A DNA stretch of 53,826 bases from JAQVXR01 sp050945755 (GCA_050945755.1 JBMNTN010000008.1:1-53826), one strand, 5' to 3'; positions 7,577 to 16,709 are shown, counted from the first letter of the stretch. Notes: generated by a model not told the origin, from the letters alone. Program-made: numbers and translations.

Positions 7577-8743
7577 ATGAAAAGAATCTATCTGGATCAC
7601 AGTGCGACAACCCCCCTGCACCCGGAAGTGATTTCTCTTATGTCGGAATTTATGCAGGAAACTTACGGAAACCCGTCCAGCCTTCATTCCTATGGACGGG
7701 AGGCAAAGAAATACGTGGACGAAGCACGGGGAAAAGTCGCAGCTTTGATTGGGGCAAAAGCCGATGAAATTTATTTTACCGGTGGGGGAACCGAATCCGA
7801 TAATATTGCTGTTATTGGCTCCGCCCTAGCTCAGGCCAAAAAAGGAAAACACCTGATAACATCATCAGTTGAGCATCATGCTGTGCTGGACAGCTGCCGA
7901 TATCTTTCAAAAAACGGCTACGACGTTACTTTTTTGCCGGTAGACCGATATGGTATGGTAGACCCTGATGATGTGCAGAAGGAGATTCGCAAGGATACTG
8001 TTTTAATTAGCATAATGCATGCTAACAACGAGAACGGAACCATTGAGCCGATCGAAGAAATCAGCCGTATTGCCAGGGAAGCGGGGGTTATTTTTCATAC
8101 TGACTGTGTTCAATCGGTGGGGAAAATACCGGTTAATGTAGATGCCCTCGGTGCGGACCTGGTCACAATCTCCGGACACAAGATTTATGCCCCTAAAGGC
8201 ATTGGTGCTCTCTATAAGAGAAAAGGGATTCAAGTTTCTCCCATCGTTCATGGCGGGGGACAGGAGAAAAAACTGCGTTCCGGGACGGAAAACACCCTGG
8301 GTATCGTCGGATTCGGCAAAGCTGCAGAAATTGCTGTCCGTGACTTTGATATGGAAAATGTCAGAATCAAAAATTTACGGGACAAATTGATCCAAGGAGT
8401 TTTGGATCGAATTCCCGAAGCCAGACTGAACGGGCATCCGGAAAAAAGACTGCCCCACAATGCCCACTTTAGTTTTTCTTATGTAGAAGGGGAATCACTG
8501 CTTTTAAGCCTGGACATGAAAGGAATTGCCGTATCTTCCGGGTCTGCTTGCAGTTCTCATTCCCTTCAACCTTCTCATGTTTTGGCCGCCACCGGGCTGC
8601 CTCATGAATTGATGCATGGTTCTCTGAGGATAACTTTAGGTAGGGAAAATACGGAAGAAGATATTGATTATGTCTTGGAAGTACTTCCTGAGGTTGTCAA
8701 GCGGTTTCGTGCTTTTTCTCCCCTGGCACGGAAACTATCCTAA
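7577..8743 (+). CDS. nifS: Cysteine desulfurase (NifS/IscS family)
   Basis: This is a 388-residue PLP enzyme that turns cysteine into alanine and an enzyme-bound persulfide for Fe-S cluster building. It starts MKRIYLDHSATTPLHPEV. The PLP lysine is K202 in ISGHKIYAPKG and the catalytic cysteine is C325 in SSGSACSSHSLQPS. The short Cys loop and this motif are those of class I NifS/IscS. ATG 7577 has GAGGAG upstream. iscU follows 28 bp later, so sulfur donor and scaffold are co-expressed. Confidence 0.95.
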   Translation: MKRIYLDHSATTPLHPEVISLMSEFMQETYGNPSSLHSYGREAKKYVDEARGKVAALIGAKADEIYFTGGGTESDNIAVIGSALAQAKKGKHLITSSVEHHAVLDSCRYLSKNGYDVTFLPVDRYGMVDPDDVQKEIRKDTVLISIMHANNENGTIEPIEEISRIAREAGVIFHTDCVQSVGKIPVNVDALGADLVTISGHKIYAPKGIGALYKRKGIQVSPIVHGGGQEKKLRSGTENTLGIVGFGKAAEIAVRDFDMENVRIKNLRDKLIQGVLDRIPEARLNGHPEKRLPHNAHFSFSYVEGESLLLSLDMKGIAVSSGSACSSHSLQPSHVLAATGLPHELMHGSLRITLGRENTEEDIDYVLEVLPEVVKRFRAFSPLARKLS

Positions 8744-8771
8744 TAAGAATTAATCTAAAAGAGGTGATTTC

Positions 8772-9158
8772 ATGTATAACCCAACTGTTATGGACCATTT
8801 TGAGAAACCCCGTAATGTCGGTGAAATTTCTGACGCCAGCGGTGTTGGTGAGGTGGGCAATATTACCTGCGGCGATATTTTGCGGGTCTATATTAAAATA
8901 GAAAACGGTATCTTGGAAGACGTAAAATATCTCACCTTCGGGTGCGGTGCTGCGGTGGCCAGCGGCAGCATGATGACTGAACTGGCAAAAGGAAAGACGG
9001 TGGAAGAAGCACTGCAATTGACTAATCGTGCTGTGGCAAACGCTTTAAATGGTCTTCCTCCCCAGAAAATGCATTGCTCCAATCTTGCTGCCGATGCACT
9101 GCATAAAGCGATTAAGGATTGGCAGGAGAAAAATAATAATTATCAGAATGGCAATTGA
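8772..9158 (+). CDS. iscU: Fe-S cluster assembly scaffold IscU/NifU N-domain
   Basis: The 128-residue scaffold holds nascent Fe-S clusters delivered by the neighbouring desulfurase. All key residues are present: C33 and D35 (GNITCGD, where most homologues have GNPxCGD), C58 (FGCGAAVASGSM) and C102 (KMHCSNLA). The C-terminus is an Asn-rich tail. The gene follows nifS by 28 bp with ribosome binding site AGAGGTG. The Ile-Thr in place of Pro-x before C33 is a mild oddity shared with some clostridial NifU-like proteins. Confidence 0.94.
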   Translation: MYNPTVMDHFEKPRNVGEISDASGVGEVGNITCGDILRVYIKIENGILEDVKYLTFGCGAAVASGSMMTELAKGKTVEEALQLTNRAVANALNGLPPQKMHCSNLAADALHKAIKDWQEKNNNYQNGN

Positions 9159-9304
9159 GCCATGTTGGTACAATCATTCGGACATTTGAAGGCAACCTTG
9201 CTCTTACGGAAGAAAGCAATAAACAGGATATAAGCAACACCATTGAATATTGTATAAAAACCAACGTCGAGGAAAAGTCGTTGATTCAATTAGGAGGTAT
9301 CTTA

Positions 9305-10240
9305 ATGCCTAAAATTGCTAAAAACCTTACTGATTTAATTGGGAACACACCTCTTTTAGAACTGACAAATTATACTAAAAACAACAACCTGGAGGCAACA
9401 ATAATTGCCAAACTTGAATATTTCAATCCGGCAGGCAGCGTTAAAGACAGGATCGGTTACGCCATGATAAAAGACGCCGAGGAAAAAGGGCTGGTGAATA
9501 AGGATACCGTCATCATCGAGCCCACCAGCGGAAATACAGGCATTGCACTTGCCTTTGTGGCGGCAGCCAAAGGCTACAGACTGATCCTCACCATGCCCGA
9601 AACAATGAGCATGGAAAGAAGGAATCTCTTAAAAGCTCTTGGTGCTGAACTGGTGCTTACCCCAGGTCCGGACGGCATGAAAGGAGCGATTAAAAAAGCG
9701 GAGAAACTTGCCAAGGAAACTCCACATTCCTTTATCCCTCAACAGTTTCAAAACCACGCAAATCCGGTCATACACCGGCAGACCACTGCAGAAGAAATCT
9801 GGCAGGATACTGACGGTAAAGTAGATATTTTTATCAGCGCTGTTGGCACAGGCGGTACTGTAACAGGGGTTGGGGAAGCGTTAAAAAAGAAAAATCCCCA
9901 AATTAAAATTATTGCTGTGGAACCATACGATTCACCGGTCCTTTCCGGTGGAAGTCCCGGCCCCCATAAAATTCAAGGTATCGGGGCAGGTTTCATCCCT
10001 GACGTTTTGAATTTGGAAATTGTCGATGAAGTATTTAAAGTTAGAAATGAAGAAGCCTTTGAAACATCTCGGAAGCTCGCAAAATCCGAGGGACTGCTGG
10101 TGGGGATATCCTCAGGCGCCGCCGCTTTTGCCGCTACCGAGCTGGCAAAGAGGCCGGAGAATAAAGGGAAGGCTATTGTGGTTCTCCTCCCGGATACCGG
10201 TGAAAGATATCTGTCTACACCCTTATTTCAGGAAGGCTAG
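9305..10240 (+). CDS. cysK: Cysteine synthase A (O-acetylserine sulfhydrylase)
   Basis: The 311-residue PLP enzyme makes cysteine from O-acetylserine and sulfide. It has NLTDLIGNTPLLEL at the start, the PLP lysine K47 in NPAGSVKDRIG, the substrate loop TSGNTG, the phosphate-binding GTGGTVTG, and PDTGERYLSTPLF at the end. The open frame extends upstream to a TTG at 9155, but ATG 9305 has a perfect AGGAGGT and gives the standard length. It lies 146 bp after iscU and probably supplies cysteine for the desulfurase. Confidence 0.95.
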   Translation: MPKIAKNLTDLIGNTPLLELTNYTKNNNLEATIIAKLEYFNPAGSVKDRIGYAMIKDAEEKGLVNKDTVIIEPTSGNTGIALAFVAAAKGYRLILTMPETMSMERRNLLKALGAELVLTPGPDGMKGAIKKAEKLAKETPHSFIPQQFQNHANPVIHRQTTAEEIWQDTDGKVDIFISAVGTGGTVTGVGEALKKKNPQIKIIAVEPYDSPVLSGGSPGPHKIQGIGAGFIPDVLNLEIVDEVFKVRNEEAFETSRKLAKSEGLLVGISSGAAAFAATELAKRPENKGKAIVVLLPDTGERYLSTPLFQEG

Positions 10241-10305
10241 GCTAAATCCAACAATTAAAGAAGGAATATTATGGATACCAAAAGGACGTTGAAAAATTTC
10301 CGGTC

Positions 10306-10358
10306 AGAACTTGTGTCACTTACATTGTTTGGGCACAGCTACGGATTCTGTGGCTAAA
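10306..10358 (+). pseudogene. Relic of an rrf2-type regulator gene (frameshifted)
   Basis: About 50 bp closely match the segment of the upstream rrf2 gene at 7296-7349: blocks CTTGTGTCACT, ATTGTTTGGGCA and GGATTCTGTGGCT are shared in the same order. Relative to the intact gene one base is missing before GGATTC, which breaks the frame. The relic would encode RTCVTYIVWAQLR before the shift. No intact N-terminal half is seen between the cysK stop and this point. The following 10359-10595 has a Cys/His-containing open stretch with no ribosome binding site that I cannot assign. Confidence 0.6.
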
Positions 10359-10595
10359 CATGGCGACAAAATCCGTTTGCCGGAAAAATATTTGCCCTGC
10401 GATCACCGCAAACAGTGCAGCTCAATGATTTGGGTACAGGGAGGGAGCTTTATGCGGGAACTGTCCGGGATTTATCTAGATAAATTAATTTTATCAATGA
10501 GTAAACTCTCATAAATATATTTAATTTTACAAGCCCATTTTCGCTATATATAATTTTAATAGAAGTAAATTAAATTGGATTTATGGGGGAGAAAA

Positions 10596-11531
10596 ATGAA
10601 TAAAAAATTAGTAAAAACACTATTGGCACTGTTTATCGTCTCGATTTTATCTGTCAGCCTTTTTGGTTGTGGTGGCCAGAATCAAGATTCTGCCCAGGAT
10701 CAAGCAACTAAAGATGCAGCAGCTACAGAATTTAAATCGGAAATAAAGTTTTTTGGTTCTTCAACTCTAGCCCCGGTCATGTCCCAATTATCAACCGATT
10801 ATAATGAGGCATACGGTACTTGGGATAAAGTTGACAGCACATTTGAAGCTAAAGATATCGCAATTTATGTTTCCGGTGGCGGGTCAAGTGCCGGTGTCAA
10901 ATCCGTGATTGATGGAGTGAGCGACTTTGGGATGGTTTCCAGAGTAGTAAAGGATGAAGAAAAAGGAAAAATCAACGATTATCAGGAATATAAGCTGGGC
11001 ATGGATGCTTTGACTATTTCTGTAAATCCCAATAATAAGCTGACTAAAATTAAGGACTCTTTAGCTTCCGAGGAGATTAAAAAGATCTTTGCCGGTGAAT
11101 ATAAAACCTGGAATGAGGTTGACCCTTCTTTGCCTAATAACGAAATCGTGGTAGTGACCAGAGATATTGGTGGTGGAGCCCACGAAGTATTTCAAAAAGC
11201 CATTATGGGTGAGACGGAAGTTCGGGCAGATGTGATTCAGGCACCTTCTATGGGCGCATTGGTCACAAAAATAATGGAAAACGAAAATGCTATTGGTTAC
11301 GCTTCCTATGGCATGGTAAATCAAAATCAAGGCAATATTATTCCTTTTAAAGTGGATGGAATAGAACCCACGATGGAAAACATATTGAACGGAAGTTATA
11401 AAGTATCTCGTCCCTTAATCTTGATTAAAAGCGGAGAGTTAGCCCTGACAGAAAAAGCTTTTATGGATTATGTGTTATCGGATCAAGGGATGGCAGTAGT
11501 AGAAAATATGGGGTTTGTGCCCAATAAATAA
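10596..11531 (+). CDS. pstS: Phosphate ABC transporter substrate-binding lipoprotein PstS
   Basis: The 311-residue precursor has a lipoprotein signal (hydrophobic segment, then SLFGC with lipid-modified C25) and an Asp/Gln-rich linker. The mature PstS fold shows FFGSSTLAPVM, GSSAGVKSVIDG and the C-terminal VLSDQGMAVVENMGFVP. It binds orthophosphate outside the membrane and hands it to PstCA. ATG 10596 follows GGGGGA. A TATAAT-like box near 10550 may be the promoter. A long hairpin separates it from pstC, which would give much more pstS than downstream mRNA. Confidence 0.94.
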   Translation: MNKKLVKTLLALFIVSILSVSLFGCGGQNQDSAQDQATKDAAATEFKSEIKFFGSSTLAPVMSQLSTDYNEAYGTWDKVDSTFEAKDIAIYVSGGGSSAGVKSVIDGVSDFGMVSRVVKDEEKGKINDYQEYKLGMDALTISVNPNNKLTKIKDSLASEEIKKIFAGEYKTWNEVDPSLPNNEIVVVTRDIGGGAHEVFQKAIMGETEVRADVIQAPSMGALVTKIMENENAIGYASYGMVNQNQGNIIPFKVDGIEPTMENILNGSYKVSRPLILIKSGELALTEKAFMDYVLSDQGMAVVENMGFVPNK

Positions 11532-11558
11532 TAAATGAAATGTGATAATTCTCATATC

Positions 11559-11600
11559 AAAAATCAAATTCAGAGGGAAGCACCTCTGAATTTGATTTTT
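11559..11600 (+). terminator. Long hairpin attenuator between pstS and pstC
   Basis: An 18-bp perfect inverted repeat (arms 11559-11576 and 11583-11600, loop GAAGCA) ends in TTTTT and begins with AAAAA, so it can work on either strand. Within a pst operon it likely sets partial termination or protects the pstS mRNA. Confidence 0.85.
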
Positions 11601-11639
11601 ATCTCTTACAGTCAGTTCAACTAAATGGGGTGACTATCC

Positions 11640-12509
11640 TTGTATCGAAAAATTGAATATTTCTTTGCTTTTTTAAGTAAAATCATTACTTTCATTTCCG
11701 TATCAATGCTTTTTTTAGTGATTTTCTTTATTGCGAGAGAAAGTATAATTGTTTTTAAAGAAATAAATTTAGTGGAATTTGTCAGCGGCATAGACTGGAA
11801 ACCTCTAGCAAAGGAACCTCGCGTTGGTATCCTACCCATGATTTTATCTACTATTTATGTTTCTATTCTAGCAGTTCTCATTGCTCTTCCTATTGGAATA
11901 GGCTGTGCCTTGGAGTTGGCGGTGCTGGGAAACAAGAAACTGAAAGAATTGTTTACCGCCATATTAGGGGTGTTGGCCGGGATACCTTCTGTGATTTACG
12001 GCTTTATCGGGCTTTTGGTGGTAGTAAAATTTCTTGAGAAAAATCTCTTTCTTGCTACAGGGGAATCAGTACTTGCCGGAGGAATTGTCCTGGCGGTAAT
12101 GGTGCTGCCTTTTATCGTATCCACATCTTTGGAAACTATGGAAAAATCCTATCTTAAGTACAAAGAATCTTCTCTAGCCTTAGGTGTTTCTAAAAGTTAT
12201 ATGTTACGGGAACTAATTTTACCCAATGCCAAAGGGGCTATTTTAGCTTCCCTGGTTTTGGCCTTTGCTCGAGCGATGGGTGAAACCATGGCGGTGATGA
12301 TGGTTATCGGCAATTCACCAATTATTCCTAGAATCATGGGGAAGGGGGAGACTATTCCCGCGCTGATTGCATTGGAGATTGGGACAGCGGAATTAGGCAG
12401 CTTACATTATCACGGGCTTTTTGCCGCCGGTTTTGTCCTGATGGTTTTCCTCATCTTTTTAAATGCCGTTTTTTATTTGATTAAGAAAAAAATTATGGTG
12501 TATCTCTAA
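11640..12509 (+). CDS. pstC: Phosphate ABC transporter permease PstC
   Basis: The 289-residue membrane protein has six hydrophobic segments and the permease EAA-type loop (ESSLALGVSKSYMLRELILPNAKGAILA). The nearby ARAMGETMAVMMVIGN is typical of PstC. The start is TTG 11640 with GGGGTG 7 nt upstream. It pairs with PstA to form the channel. pstA follows 18 bp downstream. Confidence 0.93.
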   Translation: MYRKIEYFFAFLSKIITFISVSMLFLVIFFIARESIIVFKEINLVEFVSGIDWKPLAKEPRVGILPMILSTIYVSILAVLIALPIGIGCALELAVLGNKKLKELFTAILGVLAGIPSVIYGFIGLLVVVKFLEKNLFLATGESVLAGGIVLAVMVLPFIVSTSLETMEKSYLKYKESSLALGVSKSYMLRELILPNAKGAILASLVLAFARAMGETMAVMMVIGNSPIIPRIMGKGETIPALIALEIGTAELGSLHYHGLFAAGFVLMVFLIFLNAVFYLIKKKIMVYL

Positions 12510-12527
12510 TCAAACGGGGAGGAAATT

Positions 12528-13361
12528 ATGAAGTATTCGAATAGTTTTTTCCTGAAGGCCTGGATAGGCCTAAGTACCTTTATTTCTTTATCACTGCTCT
12601 TTTTCCTCACGGCCTATGTCTTTATTCATGCCGGGGGGACAATCAATTTAGATTTTATCCTCGATAAACCAGCGGGTTTCCCGGTGGGATCAGCCGGAGG
12701 GATTTGGCCTGCCGTCATCGGCAGCCTGCTTGTCACCCTAATTGCCGGTTTAGTTGCTACCTGCCTTGCTTTTTTTACGGCCATTTATGTTATTTTTTAT
12801 TGTAAACAGGAAATGATCAAGCTCATCGTTAATCTCATTATTCAATGTATCGCCGGCATTCCGTCCATCGTATTGGGACTCTTCGGGTATGCCTTTTTAG
12901 TAATCAAATTAGGAATGGGCTTGTCCATCTTGGCATCGGGCATAACCCTAGCCATTATGATTTTCCCATTTATTGAAATCAGACTACAAAAGATTCTTCA
13001 GGAGACGAGCAAAGAGCTGCTGGAAACATCAGCTTCTTTGGGAGTAAATACATCTTATACCGTTATTAATTTGCTTTTGCCTATGTACAAGAAACAAATT
13101 ATTTCTATTGTCACACTAGCCTCTGGATTTGCCATGGGAGCGGCAGCCCCGGTGATGCTCACCGGGTGTGTCATCAATGCACCGGTACCGAAATCCCTCT
13201 TTTCACCGTTTATGTCTTTGCCTTATCATCTTTATATATTAATTGGGGAAGGGATTTCCCTGGAGAATGCTTACAGCACTGCCTTTGTTTTAATGATCCT
13301 GGTTTTGCTGATGAATTTATTGGCATCAATACCAACTTTATTAGGATTGAGAGGAAAATAA
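12528..13361 (+). CDS. pstA: Phosphate ABC transporter permease PstA
   Basis: The 277-residue membrane protein has six hydrophobic segments, the EAA-type loop ETSASLGVNTSYTVINLLLP, and GFAMGAAAPVMLTG in the position of the GET/GEAP motif. ATG 12528 has GGGAGG upstream. Its stop codon abuts the pstB start (TAAATG), so the two are translationally coupled. Confidence 0.92.
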   Translation: MKYSNSFFLKAWIGLSTFISLSLLFFLTAYVFIHAGGTINLDFILDKPAGFPVGSAGGIWPAVIGSLLVTLIAGLVATCLAFFTAIYVIFYCKQEMIKLIVNLIIQCIAGIPSIVLGLFGYAFLVIKLGMGLSILASGITLAIMIFPFIEIRLQKILQETSKELLETSASLGVNTSYTVINLLLPMYKKQIISIVTLASGFAMGAAAPVMLTGCVINAPVPKSLFSPFMSLPYHLYILIGEGISLENAYSTAFVLMILVLLMNLLASIPTLLGLRGK

Positions 13362-14111
13362 ATGAGGCATCATTTAGAAATAAAAGATTTAAGTGTATCT
13401 ATTGATCATCACAAGATACTAAAAAATATTAATTTACCCATTCCGGAACATAAAATTTTAGCTGTGATCGGACCATCCGGATGTGGAAAAACCACCTTAC
13501 TGAGGACCATGAATAAAATGGTGGAGGAAGAAAATGGGGCCAGGGTTTCCGGGGAAATATCACTTCTTGGGGATAACATTAATAAATTTTCTTTAGCGAC
13601 CTTACGCACAAAGATTGGAATTGTTTTTCAGCAGCCGACGCCTTTTCCTATGTCAGTTTATAAAAACCTTTCCTATGCTCTAAAATATCACGGGATAAAT
13701 AATAAAAAACACTTAGATCAAATTATCGAAGAAAAATTAAAGTTGTGTGGTTTGTATACCGAAGTTAAAGATAATTTGAAAATGTCAGCTTTAAAGCTTT
13801 CCGGGGGTCAGCAGCAACGACTTTGTATTGCTCGTACTTTATGCGTGGAACCGGAAATTATCTTAATGGATGAGCCCTGTTCTTCCCTGGATATCCATAA
13901 TACCAAGCTGATTGAAGATCTATTGTTAGAGCTTAAGCAAAACTATACGATTGTAATCGTTACCCATAACCTGCAGCAGGCAAAAAGAATTGCGGACTAT
14001 ACTGCTTTTTTGCTGGAAGGCCGGTTAATCGAAATGAACGCAACCGAGAAGTTTTTTGCTACACCGGAAAAGGAAGAAACAAAACAGTATTTACAAGGGT
14101 TGTATGGATAA
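13362..14111 (+). CDS. pstB: Phosphate ABC transporter ATPase PstB
   Basis: The 249-residue ABC ATPase has Walker A GPSGCGKTTLL, the Q-loop VFQQPTPFPMSVYKN (the PFPMS stretch is typical of PstB), signature LSGGQQQRLCIARTL, Walker B ILMDEPCSSLD and the switch His in VTHNLQQA. It powers phosphate import. No phoU follows, unlike most pst operons. A hairpin at 14143-14167 ends the unit. Confidence 0.94.
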   Translation: MRHHLEIKDLSVSIDHHKILKNINLPIPEHKILAVIGPSGCGKTTLLRTMNKMVEEENGARVSGEISLLGDNINKFSLATLRTKIGIVFQQPTPFPMSVYKNLSYALKYHGINNKKHLDQIIEEKLKLCGLYTEVKDNLKMSALKLSGGQQQRLCIARTLCVEPEIILMDEPCSSLDIHNTKLIEDLLLELKQNYTIVIVTHNLQQAKRIADYTAFLLEGRLIEMNATEKFFATPEKEETKQYLQGLYG

Positions 14112-14142
14112 TATTAAGCCGATGATATCCAAGATAAATAGA

Positions 14143-14167
14143 AGCCGTGGAAGAGAAATCCACGGCT
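14143..14167. terminator. Shared hairpin between convergent pstB and cupin genes
   Basis: AGCCGTGGA (14143-14151) pairs with TCCACGGCT (14159-14167). A T-rich stretch follows only on the minus strand, so it best serves the cupin gene, but it sits between two converging transcripts. Confidence 0.6.
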
Positions 14168-14194
14168 GTGACCTTTGAAAATTAATACGGTGTT

Positions 14195-14788
14195 CTATTC
14201 AGCAGCTTCTGCATCTGCTTTGGTTCTATGAACTGTACCTCTTGGATGCTGAGGTGGTGCATAAATAGAGTATAATTTAATTGGAACATTGCCCGTATTG
14301 ATTAAATTGTGCCATGTTCCGGCAGGTATCACGAATGCATAGTCATCATAGACTCTTCTTTCAAAATCCAACCTGTCTCGTCTGTCACCCATCCTGACAA
14401 TTCCTTGGCCTTGTTCAATCCGGATGAATTGGTCTAGGTTGGGATGTATTTCTAAACCGATATCTTCCCCCACATTGATGCTCATTAAGGTAATCTGTAG
14501 ATGATTTCCTGTCCACAAGGCGAGGCGAAAATTATTGTTTTGCTTGGCTGCCTCCTCAATATTAACTACAAACGGTTCCGGCCCATAATCCCTCAACGGA
14601 ATATAACCATTAGGTGAAGAATTATATTGGTTATTATACTGGTTTGAAAAGTTAGCGTGATACATTGGTTTATTACACCAATAGGGATGGGGACACATCT
14701 TACCGGCAGGCATATTGTTTGGGTACATTGGTGTGTTAGCATAAAAAGGACATGAATACGGCCTATTGATTTTAGTCACATTGCTCAT
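14195..14788 (-). CDS. Cupin-domain protein, probably spore-coat-like
   Basis: The 197-residue protein has two parts. Residues 1-60 are rich in Asn, Pro, Tyr, Met and Cys (PYSCPFYANTPMYPNN), as in spore coat proteins. Residues 70-185 are a cupin barrel with GLEIHPNLDQFIRIEQGQG (motif 1) and PAGTWHNLINTG (motif 2), holding the usual metal-binding His/Glu set. ATG 14788 has AGAGGA upstream. It stands alone. A coat role is inferred from composition. Confidence 0.78.
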   Translation of the reverse strand: MSNVTKINRPYSCPFYANTPMYPNNMPAGKMCPHPYWCNKPMYHANFSNQYNNQYNSSPNGYIPLRDYGPEPFVVNIEEAAKQNNNFRLALWTGNHLQITLMSINVGEDIGLEIHPNLDQFIRIEQGQGIVRMGDRRDRLDFERRVYDDYAFVIPAGTWHNLINTGNVPIKLYSIYAPPQHPRGTVHRTKADAEAAE

Positions 14789-14842
14789 TCCTCTCAGAGA
14801 ATTTTCCCTTTATTTTATGAGCTCTCTTTCAAAGATGTGATG

Positions 14843-14972
14843 CTATTTTTTTCTCGCTATTAAGAATATAATACCGGCGATGATCAGTGATGCGCCAAAA
14901 ATTGGTCGAAATTGCCGGTACTCTCCCCAAGAGAAAGGAAATGCTTGAGGGGGAAGAATTAAAGTCGTATAA
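14843..14972 (-). pseudogene. Possible C-terminal relic of an EamA-type (DMT) transporter
   Basis: On the minus strand an open stretch of about 43 codons ends in FGASLIIAGIIFLIARKK and a stop at 14843. The end of EamA drug/metabolite transporters looks like this (a last TM helix after a GAxLIIAG motif). There is no start codon or N-terminal part; the promoter and ribosome binding site of the next plus-strand gene begin where it stops. It is either a decayed gene remnant or a chance hydrophobic frame. Confidence 0.35.
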
Positions 14973-14991
14973 TTTTTAGGAGGTGTTGGAT

Positions 14992-15378
14992 ATGTATGAG
15001 AAGGAAATTAAAAAGACCAAAAAAGTTCTTTTTATGATATATTTTATTATGTTGGCAATTATTGTGATGGTAGCTGCCAGTGTATTTTACTATAAATATC
15101 AACATACATTCACCACGGAAAAGTGGATTGAAGATCCCAAGAAGCGCGTCAATCTTGTAGATGATTTACTGGCAAAATATGATTTGGTTGGCATGACAGA
15201 AAAGGAAATAATAGCTTTATTAGGGACAGACAGTGGAGAAAATGCTTATTATCAGGACGATCATAATTTTGTCTATTATTTAGGTGATGAGCGAGGGCTC
15301 ATCAGTATTGACAGCGAATGGCTTATTGTGAAATTTTCCCATGGTATTGTCTGTGAATTTGTCGTCAGCACAGATTAG
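14992..15378 (+). CDS. Small membrane-anchored protein with a BamE/SmpA-like motif
   Basis: The 128-residue protein has a basic N-terminus, one TM helix at about residues 13-34, and an extracytoplasmic domain with DLVGMTEKEIIALLG, the motif seen at the start of SmpA/OmlA-like folds. ATG 14992 has AGGAGGT 7 nt upstream; a GTG at 14983 lies inside that site and is rejected. The function is unknown. Extracellular BLIP/SmpA-type domains usually mediate protein contacts. Confidence 0.7.
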   Translation: MYEKEIKKTKKVLFMIYFIMLAIIVMVAASVFYYKYQHTFTTEKWIEDPKKRVNLVDDLLAKYDLVGMTEKEIIALLGTDSGENAYYQDDHNFVYYLGDERGLISIDSEWLIVKFSHGIVCEFVVSTD

Positions 15379-15475
15379 CAGCAGACATCAAGTTTGGAAG
15401 AGATTACCCAAATCGTGTAGGGTATGGAAAACTCAATTGCAGCAGCCACTGGACCATGGGAAGGGGGGGTATCTT

Positions 15476-16324
15476 TTGCATCGGGAAACTTTATTTCAAT
15501 GTCCAAACTGCGCGAAAGCCTTAATCAAAGGTGAGAAGCAGTATTTTTGTCCTAACGGGCATAGTTTTGATATTGCCAGAAAGGGATATGTCAACCTGCT
15601 CCTGCCCAGCCATACGGGATCGGGTAAACCTGGAGACACAAGGGAAATGCTTTTCAGCCGGAGAGAGTTCCTTGATAAAGGTTATTATGAGGCTTTCTCA
15701 AATAAATTGAATGATGTTGTGCTATCAACCCTCTCTATTGGAAAAGAGCGAGAAAAAGGAGTGAGTATTCTTGATGCCGGATGTGGTGCGGGATATTATA
15801 TCTCGCGCCTGAAGGACAGGTTAAGAGATTTTTATCCTGATGATAGAATCAGTCTTTACGGCATTGATGTTGCCAAGCAGGCCATTCATTATGCTGCCGG
15901 ACGGGACAAGGATATTTTTTTTGCGGTTGCCAGTAATTATCATGTGCCGATTTTAGAAGGAGCAATGGATTGTATTATGTGCATTTTTGCTCCCAGGGAT
16001 GAACGGCAATTCAGACGGATCCTTAAACCATCGGGCCTGTTGATCGTTGCAGCTCCCGGGCCGTGGCATCTTTATAGCTTTAAACAAGTGTTGTATGAAA
16101 ATCCCGATGTCATTGGGCAGCGGGGAAATGTCTACGAAGGGTTCAAGCTTTTGGAACAGAGTAATATACATTATGGTATTTTGTTAAAAAGCAAAGAGGA
16201 TATTTTAAACCTTTTTATGATGACACCCTACAGCCGTCATGCGGAAAAGGGTATTTTAGAATATTTGAATGAATTTAGAACTGAGGTAGATATTAATATC
16301 TTTGTTTATCAGAAAACAGAGTGA
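15476..16324 (+). CDS. rlmA: 23S rRNA (guanine-N1) methyltransferase RlmA family
   Basis: The 282-residue enzyme has an N-terminal zinc finger (FQCPNCAKALI, then FCPNGHSFDIARKGYVNLLLP), the hallmark of RlmA(I)/RlmA(II), which methylates a guanine in 23S helix 35. The SAM domain follows with ILDAGCGAGYYI and the later block DCIMCIFAPRD. The start is TTG 15476 with AAGGGGGG upstream, giving the normal length; the open frame runs further upstream over the preceding gene. The final helix with MMTPYSRHAEKG is also typical. Confidence 0.88.
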   Translation: MHRETLFQCPNCAKALIKGEKQYFCPNGHSFDIARKGYVNLLLPSHTGSGKPGDTREMLFSRREFLDKGYYEAFSNKLNDVVLSTLSIGKEREKGVSILDAGCGAGYYISRLKDRLRDFYPDDRISLYGIDVAKQAIHYAAGRDKDIFFAVASNYHVPILEGAMDCIMCIFAPRDERQFRRILKPSGLLIVAAPGPWHLYSFKQVLYENPDVIGQRGNVYEGFKLLEQSNIHYGILLKSKEDILNLFMMTPYSRHAEKGILEYLNEFRTEVDINIFVYQKTE

Positions 16325-16540
16325 GCTAGGGGACGTTTAAATGCAGTCTGCCCTGGAGTAATCGAAATTGAGACATTGTTTAATCATTAACAAAGTTAAA
16401 ACGGATTAACCTCTGAATAATTTGTTAAAGATATTAAATCTATTTTATACTTAATAACGACAGGATAATTGAGTCTTAAAATATAACAGCCAAATAAAAA
16501 CTCGAAGGGTAGCATATTTACTAATATTTTTGAGAATGAT

Positions 16541-16709
16541 AGGAGCGGGAGAACCCCAAAAGGGTACCGAAGAAGCAAGCCTTAGCTTGTCAGGTTAAGT
16601 GTGAAACGTTCAGGTTACCGTACCACTCCATAACTCAACTCTGGAAATTCTTCAGATACCGAAGGAGCAGACTTGATAACAGTTAAACTCTCAGGTAAAT
16701 GGGACAGAG
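16541..16709 (+). ncRNA. Tandem glycine riboswitch
   Basis: Two aptamers lie head to tail upstream of gcvT. The first (about 16541-16628) has GGAG...ACCGAAGAAGCAAG and CAGG. The second (about 16631-16709) has ACCGAAGGAGCAGAC and AACTCTCAGGTAAATGGGAC, the canonical glycine-aptamer core. A terminator follows directly, so glycine binding should turn the operon on. A possible promoter is TTGTTA (16422-16427) with TATACT (16446-16451). Nothing else is evident in 16325-16540. Confidence 0.93.

Noticed and set aside
9155..9304. Upstream extension of cysK to a TTG at 9155
   Set aside because: ATG 9305 has a perfect AGGAGGT and gives the family length; the extension overlaps the iscU stop and has no recognisable sequence.
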